NCBI GenBank assembly: GCA_024704765.1
Contig: JAKMXF010000329.1
Span: 62,001-126,000, forward strand
Source of the DNA: Oopsacas minuta
Lineage: Eukaryota > Porifera > Hexactinellida > Lyssacinosida > Leucopsacidae
DNA: 64,000 nucleotides
Direction: 5' to 3'
The notes beneath the pieces are model-generated. The model was given only the letters and a program-made list of their open reading frames with translations. It made no database searches and had not been told where the DNA came from. Both the position numbers and the translations under genes were made by a program. Shown piece after piece: positions 34,320 through 47,119 of the stretch (the first letter of the stretch is position 1; each line of letters begins with the position of its first letter).

Positions 34320-35539
34320 CATATTTGACGACTCAACCGCTGCAGCTTTAACAGTCCATGCTTCTAAATATGGTCAAGTTTCAAGAACAGCTCAGTTCAT
34401 TAGCCTTATTTGTAAGGTATAGAAGATCTTCAACATTAATAGACCTAATAAAGACATCCGTCTAAATGACGAGCTTTCTATGCCACTACAGAGTAATGAC
34501 ATTCGGTTTGTATTTCATTCAGATAATATGAAATGGCTTGATGAATGGAGAACTTTACCCCAAAAGCACGGAAAACTCACTGCACAAACCTTCACCAGTT
34601 TTCGCCATTCGTGTATTGTCCTTGAAGGGATAGTCAACCATCTTACCAAAAACTGTGGTTTTGCCTATGTTCTTAGTTCTTTCCTTCAAAACGACCCAAT
34701 TGAACATCACTTTAGGATTTCCCGAATGATGAGCAGTGTCCAGTACAATGTTATATTTTGCCAGGTTTTGAAAATTGAGAGACTAATCAAGATTTCTGCA
34801 ATTCTGAAGTTGTTCTCCTCTAGTACTCCGGGTGAGAGCTCAATCTCATTAAAAGAATTTGTTAAGTAATTTTCAATCTCCGAAGAATCTAGCCATGACA
34901 ATATTGTCGATTTGGACCCCTATAACAGAGTGTTTAATGAAGAGGAGGCACCAACCGTACTCGATACTTCTCTCATCCAATCTTTAGCCTTTATTGCTGG
35001 TTATTGTGCTCATTTCCATCTTCAAAAATGTATTCATTCTAAGCGAGGTATTACACACTCTTCTAGCGTAAGAGATACAGAAGAAGTGAGCAGTATTTGC
35101 TCTTAGTGTTTGTCAGGTCTTGTTGAGGAAGATACTTTCAAATTAGATCTAACTGATCGTGTCTATGGATTAATATGTTCGATTGACTGAGGAGGCCTTA
35201 AGTGACCTTCAGCTCCAGTACTGAAGCAGTTGTAATTTTGTGGAAGGTCTACTCCAGGATCGAGATGGATTCTAGTCTCTTCAATCTCTTTATAACAAGT
35301 CCATCTCTGAAGATCTTAGTTTCCTTAACATTAAATGTAATCGAGAGTAATGAAACTGAGTTTTGGAGAAACAAATGCCCTACTTGTGACACAATAGGAT
35401 GGAATATCTTAAAGAAGATTATATTTTCAGCAACCAACTGTATCCCAACTAACAAAGTAAAGAACATGAATTCGTTGAAAGGACATTAACTGAAAGCTCG
35501 CATAACTCTCGTAAATACACCAAATTCACATCAAAATAA
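34320..35539 (+). pseudogene. P-element (THAP9-like) transposase, C-terminal fragment
   Basis: The first stretch has FDDSTAAALTVHASKYGQVS and the following LNDELSMPLQSNDIRFVF. An open part (34480-34869) has CGFAYVLSSFLQNDPIEHHF, then RISRMMSSVQYNVIFCQVL, the typical P-element region ahead of the C-terminal helical domain. Further blocks are SLIQSLAFIAGYCAHFHLQKC (34960-35030) and, at the end, RKYTKFTSK before TAA at 35537-35539. In P elements and THAP9 this part completes the RNase-H-like catalytic fold and binds GTP. Stops near 34420, 34868, 35105 and 35190 and frame changes make it a relic. The THAP finger and first half are missing; the fragment starts right beside the end of hAT-B. Confidence 0.75.
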
Positions 35540-35972
35540 TTAGTAATTCTGCTGTTGGAAGTCTCTTTGTTGTCCTAGCATTTCTTATTTCTTTAAGAGA
35601 CAAGGTTTATACAATTTTTGTTGTAGTAGTGTAAAACATGATTACCTTCTATCCACCATTTGGTACGAATATTGTCAAAAACAATGGTATTAATCTCAAC
35701 ATATCATATTCAATGTATGCACTTTAAGTAATCCATGGTCCCAATGAACAGTCAGGCCTTATATTACGTTTGTTACGATATATGATTGTTATTATGTGTC
35801 CTACGGTTGTTTTTTTTAATTAAAAAATTTGTGAGAATCTGAGAAACCCAAAGATTTCCATTCATCATAGCGATAAATTCTTCTTTTCTTTCCAAATTTT
35901 TTCACAATAATTGATCTTTCAGAAAGTATATGGTAGAATTCTTTCAATGGTATGATGCATAATTATCTCTGA

Positions 35973-36176
35973 AGCAAGATTGCAACCGAATACTTTTTAC
36001 CCAGTAGTTTAATATTTGACTACCAACCGAATATCAGTATTCCATATTGCGTATTCGGTTGGCCCAAACTGAATATTTTCAGTAGTATTCGGTTGATTCA
36101 TTCGAATAATATCAGTATTTGCTCTGGCTACTATGCATGAGTACTGATATTCGGTTCGAGCGGTTTCAACCTTGCT
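35973..36176. repeat. small inverted-repeat element (about 204 bp)
   Basis: AGCAAGATTGCAACCGAATA at the left is matched in inverted form by AGCAAGGTTGAAACCG at the right, and further inverted CCGAATA/TATTCGG words lie inside. No target duplication could be fixed, so the superfamily is unknown. Confidence 0.45.
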
Positions 36177-37472
36177 CTAAAATTTGCCCCACTCCCCTGT
36201 TATTGATATACGTTTCTATAGAAATGAATGAAAATGGACCAAAATTGCCCCACCTATAGAGGTTGCCTGTACAAAATTATTCGTGTACCAAACGATCCAT
36301 AAACATATTACAAGACTAAGTCAAATACTTAGCAGCAATGAATCCAATTTATGAATTATTTGAATTTAATTTCAGATTCCTATTCTACACTATAGAAATG
36401 TCCATTGCAAACCACTTCACCACAAAAAGGAACTTATTTTGTGTTATAATTATTAATCCTTGCTGCCGTGTGCTACTTATTCCCATCTTATACAATTGTG
36501 GCAATTGAAAAAGTGCTACGTGGTGTTGCTCAACAATATTTTCCAACAAATTTATTTCTAATTGAGTTTAAAGCTTATTCGTAGTTAATTCGGGTGCTTT
36601 GAATATGTTTCTCCCTTCAAAGTGCCATAGCACAAACAATGTGAATATATTCCTGCAAAGTATTAGATCTAGTATAATGCGAACATACTTATTTTCTTCT
36701 GGACATTTTGCTTGTATGCATGCTTTGTTAGTGGAATGTAAATATTTAATTGAATTTCACCGCATAGTCGTTAAATTCTTTCTTGAATATTCAGATAGAT
36801 ATTGTCATGTGTAATTGTTCATGACCACCAGTGATATACACTGATTGAGATTAACCGCATATTACTTTGCCGGGTCTACGACATGGGGATGTTCCCCTTA
36901 CATGCATAATCCTACTTTATCTTAAATGATGGTGGATTTGTGGTATCGAATAAGTGTTTGTGCCAATGAAAGAATTTGCACATATTACTAACTGGTGCTA
37001 AACGATATTCGATATCGTAACGGAAGAATGTTCGATATTCGATCATTTACATTACTATTCATTTCATACCTTTGCAATACTGGTGAAAATTTACCTAAAA
37101 TGTAAATTCTCAAAAGGGAATTTAAGGTGTTATTATCTTTTATTATCATTATTTAACTTGTGACATAGCCAGAACTTTGAAAGGTGGGGAACCACTAGCT
37201 GGATTATGCGAGAGCAGAAGGATCAGGAACTATAGTTAAGTGGCCTATAGTATTTTCACAATTATTAGACACTAACAGGCATACATTAAGTAAGGAACAA
37301 CAACACAAAAGAACTAGGTAATGTTCAGTAGTTGTTGGCAAGACATGAAGTCCCCTAAAGTACCAATTACCTACGTGTTTTTTGTACTGGCGAATCGTTC
37401 TATTTATACTATGATCAGTATCAATTTGTTCGTTCCATCGAGATATATCATAGTGATGGCGTTCAAATTCCC
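36177..37472. other. AT-rich stretch without recognisable gene
   Basis: Only short reading frames with no motif that I recognise, and no terminal repeats. Confidence 0.45.
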
Positions 37473-39266
37473 TTACATGGCACGATTACATAAGTAGGCC
37501 TTGGGCAGCCGAAATACTGGGGAGGATCGCTCGACTGTTGCTGTTGAAGCAGGTAGGATACTGGCAATTGTCAAAAGCACGTGGATAGTAGGATAAACGT
37601 CGACTTTGCAGTGTTGTACTGATTTATATAGCCGGCAAGCGACTCCTCGGAATACTCGCTCTTCCATCTTATGACCCTATGTCGATATTAGACTTTCTTT
37701 CCTCTACTATCTTCTGGTTGTACGTTGTGGCATGAACTAGCGAAGATAACTTCTCCAAAGTTGTTCGAATTGTTGTTCCAATGTATCGTTATTGTAATTT
37801 GTTTCACCTAGAATGTAAAAATATATCGACTAGCCCAGCAAATTAGGAATTCTCATTTAATGGGAGCTTTCTTTGCTGGAGGACCATATCAATAAATGGA
37901 ATCTAAACAGTAACACGAAATAATAAAGAGTAGTAGTGACATTAAGATTATATCTTTGTTTAGATCTGTTGTGAATACTGGCTGAACAATTTCTATCTTC
38001 AGACATGTAACAGTACCCTTGGCTAAATGCATGATATTCTTGAGGCGATGTTCGCTATTCTATCGCTCATCTTCCAACGTTGTAATGATAGCCTCGACAA
38101 GGACCCATAGCGTTTTGCAAGCAGGTACTCATCTGTTGGAGGATATTCAAATCACATACAATTATTTGGTGATTATTTTATTTGTGCTATCTGTTATTAC
38201 TTTTTAGAGCGAGATCACTTTTCCTTTTGCTTCATGATTTTGCCAGCAATTGATAGCCATCAATATCTTGACGATGCGAACTTAGTTTGCTACAAATTCT
38301 TCAATGGCTGTTGTCCTTCTACCCATCTTCTTTCTCACAATGATTATAGTCTGCCCCTATTGGTGTGGCTGCTTGATTGTTGGAAAACGCTGCCCATGGT
38401 AATTTTCTTCTTATTACTTGTTAGCAAGAATGTTGTGATTGCTTTTCTGACCCAATCACATTACGAACAACTGGAATTTGGCTGGCATAAACCAAGGTCA
38501 GATTAAGTGCATCGACAGAACAATAGTAGTAGTCACTGTATTGACAATATTGCTCGACGTATGAACATGCATCAACACTAGGATTATCGTTGCTTCGTAG
38601 AAGAACTGCTTTCGTCGATAATTCACACCTTTTCGCTACTTCAACAAAAACGTTGCTAGTAACTTCCCCAGTGAGACTTGGTTCTTCAACTGTGAAGAGT
38701 CATTGTTTGTCCCTCACATCTTCGGAATAACTCTTCCATCGTCTTTGGGATGCTATCTTCTCCTACTTCTAATTCCTGAATTGTTTCACTACCGTGAACT
38801 CAGAATATCTAAAAATGCTACGAAGTCTTCTCGAATAGTTTTGCTATCTTTGTCATGCTATCGGAGGCAAACAGCTAATTGTTCAATTGAAAACACTAAC
38901 ACTAACTATAATTTGATCCTTTATATTTCCTGATGTATCACGTGCATTTCGGGAGCATTTACTATTTGTTCTTTCAGTTTAAGATCACCAGCATGAACTT
39001 CATTCTTTTACAGACGCCGTCCAATTTCCTTTTTCTATAACATCTAAATTGATAGGGCGGTCTTTCACTTTTGAGGTTTTCCTCGCACAAATTTGACGGT
39101 GATGAGGATTACTTAGTTTGTAGACATTGGAACTATTTCCTTGATCGTCAATAAATGCATACCATATTTCTTTTGAACGCTTGTAATATCCCGTTTGTAA
39201 ATGTTTATTGGTTGCTCCTTTTCGACAATTGTATCTTTGCAGTAGCTTGGTGACTAAATTGCCCAA
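37473..39266 (-). pseudogene. degenerate hAT transposase (hAT-F)
   Basis: The minus-strand C-terminus (37667-37473) retains VYPTIHVLLTIASILPASTATVERS, the hAT dimerisation motif. Further upstream (about 38900-38800) are SKTIREDFVAFLDILSS and (about 38120-38040) ETIITTLEDER-like residues in broken frames, matching the usual spacing in transposases related to the 52-kDa PKR-inhibitor repressor. An open frame at 39266-39000 may be its N-terminal part but has no clear motif. Terminal repeats were not found. Confidence 0.5.
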
Positions 39267-39787
39267 AAGAACGTTCGTGCGGTACGTCGCCTCCTTTCTT
39301 TAGTAAGGACGCAAAACTCACATAATTCCTTACAACGCTCGTGTAGGGTGAAATCACGGAATCAGTTTGGATACTGTTGTAGTATATATTTTTTGTAAGT
39401 ATTGCTTCCTTCTTCTTCAGAGAATATGGCCATTAAAACCTAGGTTGAACTTGCCATGTATTCTCCAACATTACAATCTTTTCTACATCTGTAGCTTTCT
39501 CTTCAAGAAACCTCTCTACAACGTAGTCAGGCCAAAGAATGCTAACCTTTTTACCTCGGTAACCCCTAATAATTCGAATTTAGGGGTTCGAGCCCTTGTT
39601 TCTATTGACTCTTAACTTCCTTATTGGGACACAATTTTCTGGGGCACTGTGCGGCTATTTTGTGGATCAATATCACAAAGATTGGGAATCTGTTCTGTAA
39701 CTAATATTTCATATCATAAACATGTGGTTTTACTTAATTACGATCTCTTCTTAAATGATTATATGATGAAGTCTAAATATATGAGCG

Positions 39788-39961
39788 CTGGGGCGGTCCT
39801 AGGATTTTGCATAACAGGAACAAGCCCGGAGCGAAGGTTTCAAACCCTGGGCAAAATTATATTATATAATAAGCAGTGCTGGTCTGAGGATCTGTCAAAC
39901 CCAGGGCCAGAGTTTTCAAATCCTTGCCAAATGTCCCATTTACCACACCCTGGACCGCCAC
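39788..39961. mobile_element. short hAT-like MITE
   Basis: Ends CTGGGGCGGTCCTAGG and, inverted, GTGGCGGTCCAGGG. A direct repeat TATGAGC lies at both borders (39780 and 39962). Confidence 0.5.
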
Positions 39962-39969
39962 TATGAGCA

Positions 39970-42900
39970 CCCCAGGAGTCCAGTACTTACCTGTTCACCG
40001 TCCAGAAATCTCGTCATTTTATAGACCTCCAGGGATTGACTCAAAGTGTCCAGCGAATTCACTCAGATCTGGTCTATTCTGTTTGAATATCATAAAAACA
40101 ATAATTTATCTTATTGGATCAGTTCTACGTTCTAGTTAGTATTTAATATAATTATTACGTCCAGGGATTCCCAGAACAAGTATTTTTCCCCGTATTATAT
40201 TGTTGGATGACATACATGAACATCTTTTGTTGCGAACAAATTGTTTAGAATTCAGATCACATAATATTAAATGTGTCAGTGAATAGATTAGTATATGATG
40301 ACAGAACGAGGAACATTTCAGTAGTCCAGGGAAATTACACTAAGTCGAGGAGAAATTTAGGCTCCATCTAGCGATCGATGTGACAAAGGTTGGAGGTTGT
40401 TCCGGAAGTTCCCACGGCCAAATGGTTTACTTAGGGCCTAGGTCCTGTGTATGAACCTCGCTATGCTCAATACGCTTCCTACAATCTTCCTAGAATTTAT
40501 TCACTGTGGTTGCATAATTCTATCAAATGAAGACTAGGGAATGCAATGACGACAACAAAAATGGGAACCACGGCTATAAATCAACAGAAAGATCTACTGT
40601 TTTGTCTGTAAAATGATGATTGTTACTCTAATAGGTTGAGTTTTGTTTGGTTTAATTAATTTATTTAGATGGCCCGACTAAACTTCATCCAAATTAATTG
40701 ATACCTCTGAAACCGTCTTTAACTTCTAGAATATCAAAAACATTGTTTCTCATTAGTTACAATACAATGGGTTTTATTTTGATATTTACAATTCTAAAGA
40801 ATGAATATCACGAATATTCGGTACAATATTTATTCATAATCCATGTGTATTAATGCGTTTATTCATAAGTATATATTAAAGAGGGAGGTAGCCAGGCGGG
40901 ACAGCGGCTCCCGCCATTCAAGATGTATGACCTTTGAATCCCGAAGGAACGATTTCCCAAAATAACTAAATTTGGGATGTTTTAATTATTCAGAAAGTTT
41001 TCACAGTGAGACTATGGTCATCGAGCCTCTATATTCTGTGCATTCTGGTCCTATTGTGTAAAATAAGATTTCCCCATCCGAAAGCTAATAGGAACTCTTC
41101 CAATTACAAGTTAGAGTACAAAAGCTCAATCAGTATACTTAAGATGATATAGTCTCCAATAAGCAACACCATGGGAAAAGAATCCCTTAATGGACTCTCA
41201 ATGATAATCTATTATCGAGATTTGGTCCATACTCCAGAGGAGGTGGTGGAGAAATTGCCTACCGCAACCCAAGACCAATGCTCTTAGATTAGTAATATAT
41301 TACTTGTTTAACTGTCTACGAATGAATATACAATATGATAAATACGGTTCATATTTGACAAGAATACCTGTTCGTCGATAGTTATGCTCCAGGTTTCAAA
41401 GTTTTTCTGGGGGGTAAACCCCCCGGACCCCCAATCACAAAAATCCAGGTTCCGCCCCTCATAAATGTATTATATTTTATAGTACAAATTTTATTCAAAA
41501 ATATGTCAAAATATGTTTATAGTAAGCATGTATTTCGTAATATATCATTCTTTGATGCCTTGTAGAATGTTAAATACTACATTTATCAACTCAAAGTGAA
41601 TAAATGAAATTATCTATAGATATCTCGTACCAATGTGACGATACCCTATATGCTCTCTTTCTAGATTCTGAAATACCCTACAGTTTTTTCATACCAAAAT
41701 GTACTATAAGTGCATGGGAAGTCGGGTATATAGTATAAATTGGCGATAATGAGTTTACCATAATATCTCGATTTTCGAGTTATATTTGAATATTCATAAA
41801 AATTATCATCCACGGAATTCTTTAACCATTGGCTTTAAAGTAGATATTCTACAAATATGCAACACCATTTATTAAGGAAAAATGCACATTTCTACAATAT
41901 TGAAACCATGCATATAAATGCTTTCAGCTAATACTCCATTCACGGTACTTTTGCTGTTAGGCCTCATACTATGAGGCTAAGAGTTGAGCTAGAATAATAT
42001 ATAGAAAACCTATCAAATAACAATGATTAAAAACTGAATTGATAGATGAAAGATGTTGAAGAATACAATGACGGGATTATATGTACTTATTACCCCTTAT
42101 AAGATATAGAAATAGTTTTTACAAAGTTTTGCAAGATTTCATTATGATTCTTAACAATATTCAGTAAAATTTAGGAAACGTTTTTGGGCTGAGTGACCCA
42201 AATTTCTGGGTGATTAAACTGAGAAATTCAAAATATGTGTGTATATTCGCAGATAAATGGAAACATTATAGCTACTGTGATGGGATATAACAAGTAGACC
42301 ATAAATACCAGCTTCCTTGAAACTATCACCACTCTGGAAACTTTAAACTATAGTAGTATATTACAGGCTGATACTTGCCACAATAGGGGAATTCCAGGCA
42401 AATCAACAAGTCATTTCACTAATAAGATTGTAAACTTTCGAATTTTTCGTCATGAAATTTGAGTTTTGATATTTTTAGTAACTGTTCGCCCTAACTACAA
42501 CACTTAAATAATTGTGAGATTTCACCTTATTGTCACAAAAAACTTATGGACCTTAAGATGTTGAGAATTCAATAAAAATATATTTGGATAGATTCGGACA
42601 CATATACTGACTCAAAACTATAACTGAAACTTACAGGAAGTGAAATCGGAACTATGACATAACATTCTGGTAGATTTCAAGAACATAATCTTAACCGTTT
42701 TAATTATAGATTTGAGTGGGTTTTCAATTTTTAATAATAATAATAGTACAGTACTTAAGTACGCTTCCCACATGTCTATCTAGGCACTTACAGCTATAAT
42801 ACTAAGTATATATTCCTAAGAATACACTGTTCTAGTTATACAAGATTCGGCCATTAAAATATACAGTAATACACTCCATTAATAAAACTATTATCAAAGA

Positions 42901-43217
42901 CTATTAAAATGCTAAGAATATCAGATAAAATTATGAGAACTTTCCCCTTTGGATAAATGATAGGATTTTAGATGTGATTTGAATGTTAATATTGAATTCG
43001 AGGCTTTAATCATTTTGGAATTGTGGAATTCAAATCTAGGAGCAATACGAGAGAAAATTGTAGTCTATCACCATAGACTAATCTTGATATTTAATTCAGG
43101 GCTTGTAGCCTATGACCATAGACTACAAACCTTGACCTAGATTGATAGAGATTAATACAGTCAACTCCTGCTGAACGTAAGTCCCCGTGTTTGGAGAATG
43201 GATCTTTAGCATATTCC
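39970..43217. other. long AT-rich stretch, gene-poor
   Basis: No gene is visible over more than 3 kb. At 40890-40962 there is a short tRNA-like piece (GTAGCCAGGCGGGACAGCGG as A-box-like, CTTTGAATCCC as B-box-like) that may be the head of a SINE. At about 41395-41460 a hAT-end relic with GGGGGGTAAACCCCCC remains. The rest shows nothing I can name. Confidence 0.4.
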
Positions 43218-44042
43218 TTATATAAATATAGCAGAATACACATTAAGAATATTGAAGTGTATAGTTAGAAACTTATAGTGTAGTCTCATATCAATAGGAA
43301 TGCTGTGTAAGCTTCTGATGATTGGAGAAATTGATTGTCGTTTTTGGAAAGAGTCTCGCCTCGTGCAGCCGCATCTTGTATTATACACAACATATCCATT
43401 TGCAACACACAAAGCCTATACCATTCTTTCAGTCGTTGTTACATAGCTACAAATCTTTGCGATTCGACTCATACATAGATATGCATTACGACAGATTTCA
43501 ATTACACGTTCCCTAAATGTTGGTTGTTTATCAATCCTTACACCTAGATTGAAAATAGTGTCAGTATCAAAAGTTGATGGCATCCAAAATTTATTAGAGA
43601 TATCAAATGTAAGTTCAAATTTTGAAGAGAAATATATGTTTCTTCTTATTAGTATTGCACTTGAGCATATTGCTCGTAAAGCAAGTACTGAAGTCACACA
43701 GACAGACTTCTAATCTAGTTGTAATATCTTTCATCTCCGTGGGTTTTATAGAGATGTAACTTGGCCTTCATTGCATATGATGTCAAACGCATTCCATGAG
43801 AGTGAACAATATCTTCGATAGTGGATCTATAGAATGAAAATAATAGAGAGGCCCAAACGTAGAACCCTGTAGTACCCACATTTAACATCTTTGGCATGAG
43901 TCAGTTGTGTCAATGTAATAATCTCCCGCCTCATTGTCGAATATGATTCAAAGCACTTGAAAATTATGCCAGAAATTTCAAATTCGAATACTATTGAGCA
44001 AATGTTTACTGATTCAACTGCGGTGCAGGGGTCAATTATCAC
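43218..44042 (-). pseudogene. LINE reverse-transcriptase fragment (CR1/L2-like)
   Basis: The minus-strand blocks follow the order of the end of a CR1/L2-type reverse transcriptase: TIEDIVHSHGMRL with a mutated YADD region (near 43800), FNLGVRIDKQPTFRERVIEIC (43560-43500), then KRQSISPIIRSLHSIPIDMRL (43340-43280). Several frame changes and the lost YADD mean it is dead. The 5' part of the LINE is absent. Confidence 0.7.
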
Positions 44043-44449
44043 TAGAGCTACCTCTAGCTTATCGTTAAGTGCTTAGGATATATTACACAGGTCAACAAAT
44101 TTTCACTTATTATCCTCATCAAGCAAAAATGGGTATTTTTCTAGACTACGTTTTTGTGCTGATTTCAAATCTGCCCTTCATTCCTCTCTAACAGTATACA
44201 TTTTTTATATTCTAGCTTGAAATTTTCGAATTCAATTTCGAATTATTACATATTTTATTATGCTTAATTATGCTAAAAGTTGTTCAGCTAACTAATGTTA
44301 CTTGTTAATAGAGTCTCAATGTGAATAATTCAATAATTCATTGAGTATCAAATTAGAATCTATCTTGCAATAGGAAATTGAAATATTTTCACATTTGTGA
44401 GATATATAAGTTGAATAAACAAAAAGAAAATATTTAGGACGTCAAAAAC

Positions 44450-46143
44450 GTTGAGAGTAAGGATTTATTTTATAAACTCGATTGGGTTCATTCCTGTAAA
44501 ACATCCAGCAATAGTCCGCCATCATACTGTCATTCCAGAAACCTTGATATCGATTTTCCATTCTGAGAATGTCTTGGTGAAATGGTTCGCCCTGTTCATC
44601 GCTTACAGCACCAAGGTTTTCTGGAAAAAATCAAGATGGGAGTACAAAAATGCAATATCAATGACATATGGCATCCATGTTTTCATATGATTGAATTAAG
44701 TTTTTTTACTCCCTCAATATACTCTGTTGACTTCATATTACCAAAAAAGTTTTCACAAATCCATTTGAAAGATTTCCAAGCTGTGAATTCCTTAGGCGGA
44801 AAGTATATTGCCAAACTCTTCATCCTTGAGAACTTCCCTAATTTGTGGCCCAATAAATTCACCGTCTTTAAGCTCAGCATTACTTAGATTGGGAAATTTC
44901 TCAACAATATAGCGAAACCCTGTAGAATTTGTTTACCCATTGTTTTGACGAAAGTTTTCATCAATCCGAGTTTTATATGAAGTGGTGACAAAAAGATAAT
45001 ATTAAGATCTACCAATGGTATATATTCAATATTGGATGCTCCTACTTCAAAATTTGTTCTCTTGCCAATCACGCTTTTTGTAATGATCTATCGGTGCACG
45101 ACTGTCCCATAAACAAAGAAAGCAGCGATATTTGGTAAATCCTTGTTACAATCCCACTAACAGACCAATGACCTTAAGATCCCCACATTTATTCCACCTG
45201 TGTGTTCTATATTTGATCGCAACCAAAACCTCTTCCAGGTTCATATAGGACTCTTTAAGATGTACAGAGTGAGCAATTGGAATTGTAGGATTTTTTTCCG
45301 TTATGCAATAAAACGTCTTTCAAGCTACGTTTCGATGAATCGATATATAGGCGCCAATCAGAAGATGAATGTACCTGTGACAAACTAGAAAACAGCCCGT
45401 CAATATCATTAGAATAACAGAGAGGACAATCAACTGTAAAATATTGAGCCAAATCAAAATTTCGTTTACAGTAGTGGGACACTATAACGTTCTTTTAAGT
45501 AAATTCTTTTGTTGAAGACTTGATGCAAGAAGTTCTGCCTTTTACTTCGACAGATCAAGATCCCTGACAAGGTCATTCAATTCACCTGTGTGAAGGTATG
45601 GGGCGCTAAATTACTATCTTTAGGGACGTATTCTGAACCAATAGCAGATTCGTTGAATATGACAAGGTATCTACATCATCAGAAAGAGAATCAAATCCAT
45701 ATAACGTAGGAGTGGGGACAGGCAAGGAGACATCGTGAGAAACTGGTCTGCAAGCAGATTCCAAATCTGGGAAAATTATTTCATGTTTATTTTTTATCGA
45801 AAAACCCAGTGATATTTAGGATGCAAAAATAGCAATGATCGTAGTGATGCTTTGGTTCCCTCCAAACCATTAGTATTGCAAAAGGCATTGAAGTTTTTCT
45901 TTTGTTAACCCAATCACGTAAGCCACTAGAACATGCAGAACAAATCACATGAGACGCCCAGATCTTACCTTGATCACCTGAAGGACCATCAAAGTACTGT
46001 CTATGTATTCTCTTGAGGTCATTTGTTATGGTACACGTACGTCGTTGTGATTTTAAACAAAAGGAGCCATAATCATAGCAAAAACTGTCTGGTGTATTGA
46101 TACATCTGCGATGCATTATGAGAAACCAGATTGATTGATTCAA
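44450..46143 (-). pseudogene. relic of an uncharacterised transposon-associated protein family
   Basis: The minus strand, from 46143, encodes RRCINTPDSFCYDYGSF, Cys-rich spacing (HVICSACSSGL), MPFAILMVWREPKHHYDHCYFC, then after frame changes YIDSSKRSLKDVLLHNG (about 45350), LVDLNIIFLSPLHIKLGLMK (about 45010-44960), KDGEFIGPQIREVLKDEEFG (about 44870-44820), MKTWMPYVIDIAFLYSHLDFF and a final Trp-rich part near 44530. I know this set of strings from repeated, unnamed proteins in arthropod and cnidarian genomes, where copy number suggests a DNA transposon; I cannot assign a superfamily. The copy is broken by stops and frameshifts throughout. Confidence 0.6.
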
Positions 46144-46414
46144 AAAAGAAAAATAGAGCTAGAAAATTAGGATATATTGCAATGAATATACAAATTATGT
46201 ACTTTGCTATTGTAAAATTTTAAAATATTTAGAATTATATTATTGAAAATAATGGAATAACATAGTTGGATTTTGTGAAAAGCTACACGTGATAGATAAA
46301 AACGGAGAGCAGATATGAAATCAGGACAAAAAATCACGTTAGAAAAATCATATATGATCTGTGATGAAAGAACTTTGTTGACCTGTGTTATGAAAGTATA
46401 GTTGGTCATCCTAC

Positions 46415-47119
46415 TCAATGATCATCATATCGCAAAAACTGTCGGGTATGAAATATGTAATAGTACGACAGTGTTAAGTCAATCATTAGTTCAAACTGTT
46501 CTTCATAATTCGTCCGGTCTATATAGAGCTGTGTTTGTAAATCCATCTGAAGAATAATGATATCGATGCCAAATGGTTTCACATCGCATTTTATGCTATT
46601 CAGAATGATCATTAAAACCAAAAATATCAACTCCAAGCAAAGCACTAGGAGCAAGATTTCTATGTCCGTTGCCCACACAGTGTTACCATCCATTTCGGAT
46701 TTCATCAAGTATTCGGCTACTGGAGAATCCATAATTTTGGTCTCTAAGTATCTATACATAAAACTCGCTCCTTGCACAAATATATACCGACATATAGCTG
46801 CCCATATATTTATGATAACATTGAGTCCTTGTTAAAATTTCAGATACCGCAAGAAAATAACAATTTCCATTTTACGAATTGGTTCTTGTGCAATAGGAGC
46901 GATGTCCCGTAGGAGCTGACCTACGTATGTCAACGGGATAACGCGATGTCTCAAATGTAATCCTAACTGAGCGCATTTCGACCTTAGCCAATCAATCTGC
47001 CCGTCTTGTGTGTTGTGTGAGGGGTGGATTCTGTAAGGGAGTGGATGCCAACAGAACCAAGCAGAACTAAACTTAAACATAACCGTATGATCAAAACTTA
47101 TGTCTATGAAAGAATGCAA
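46415..47119 (-). CDS. hypothetical membrane protein, possibly with a 78-bp intron
   Basis: Two minus-strand pieces lie in the same frame, 47119-46832 and 46831-46415, separated by one TAA. A GT...AG intron of 78 bp (GTAAAA...GGGCAG, about 46872-46795) would remove the stop and keep the frame. The downstream part has one very hydrophobic segment (EILLLVLCLELIFLVLMIIL) and a Tyr-rich tail. No family is recognised. It could be a small host gene or chance. Confidence 0.3.

Noticed and set aside
40890-40962. A complete tRNA gene
   Set aside because: Only A-box- and B-box-like stretches are visible; I cannot fold acceptor and anticodon stems, so at most it is a SINE head.
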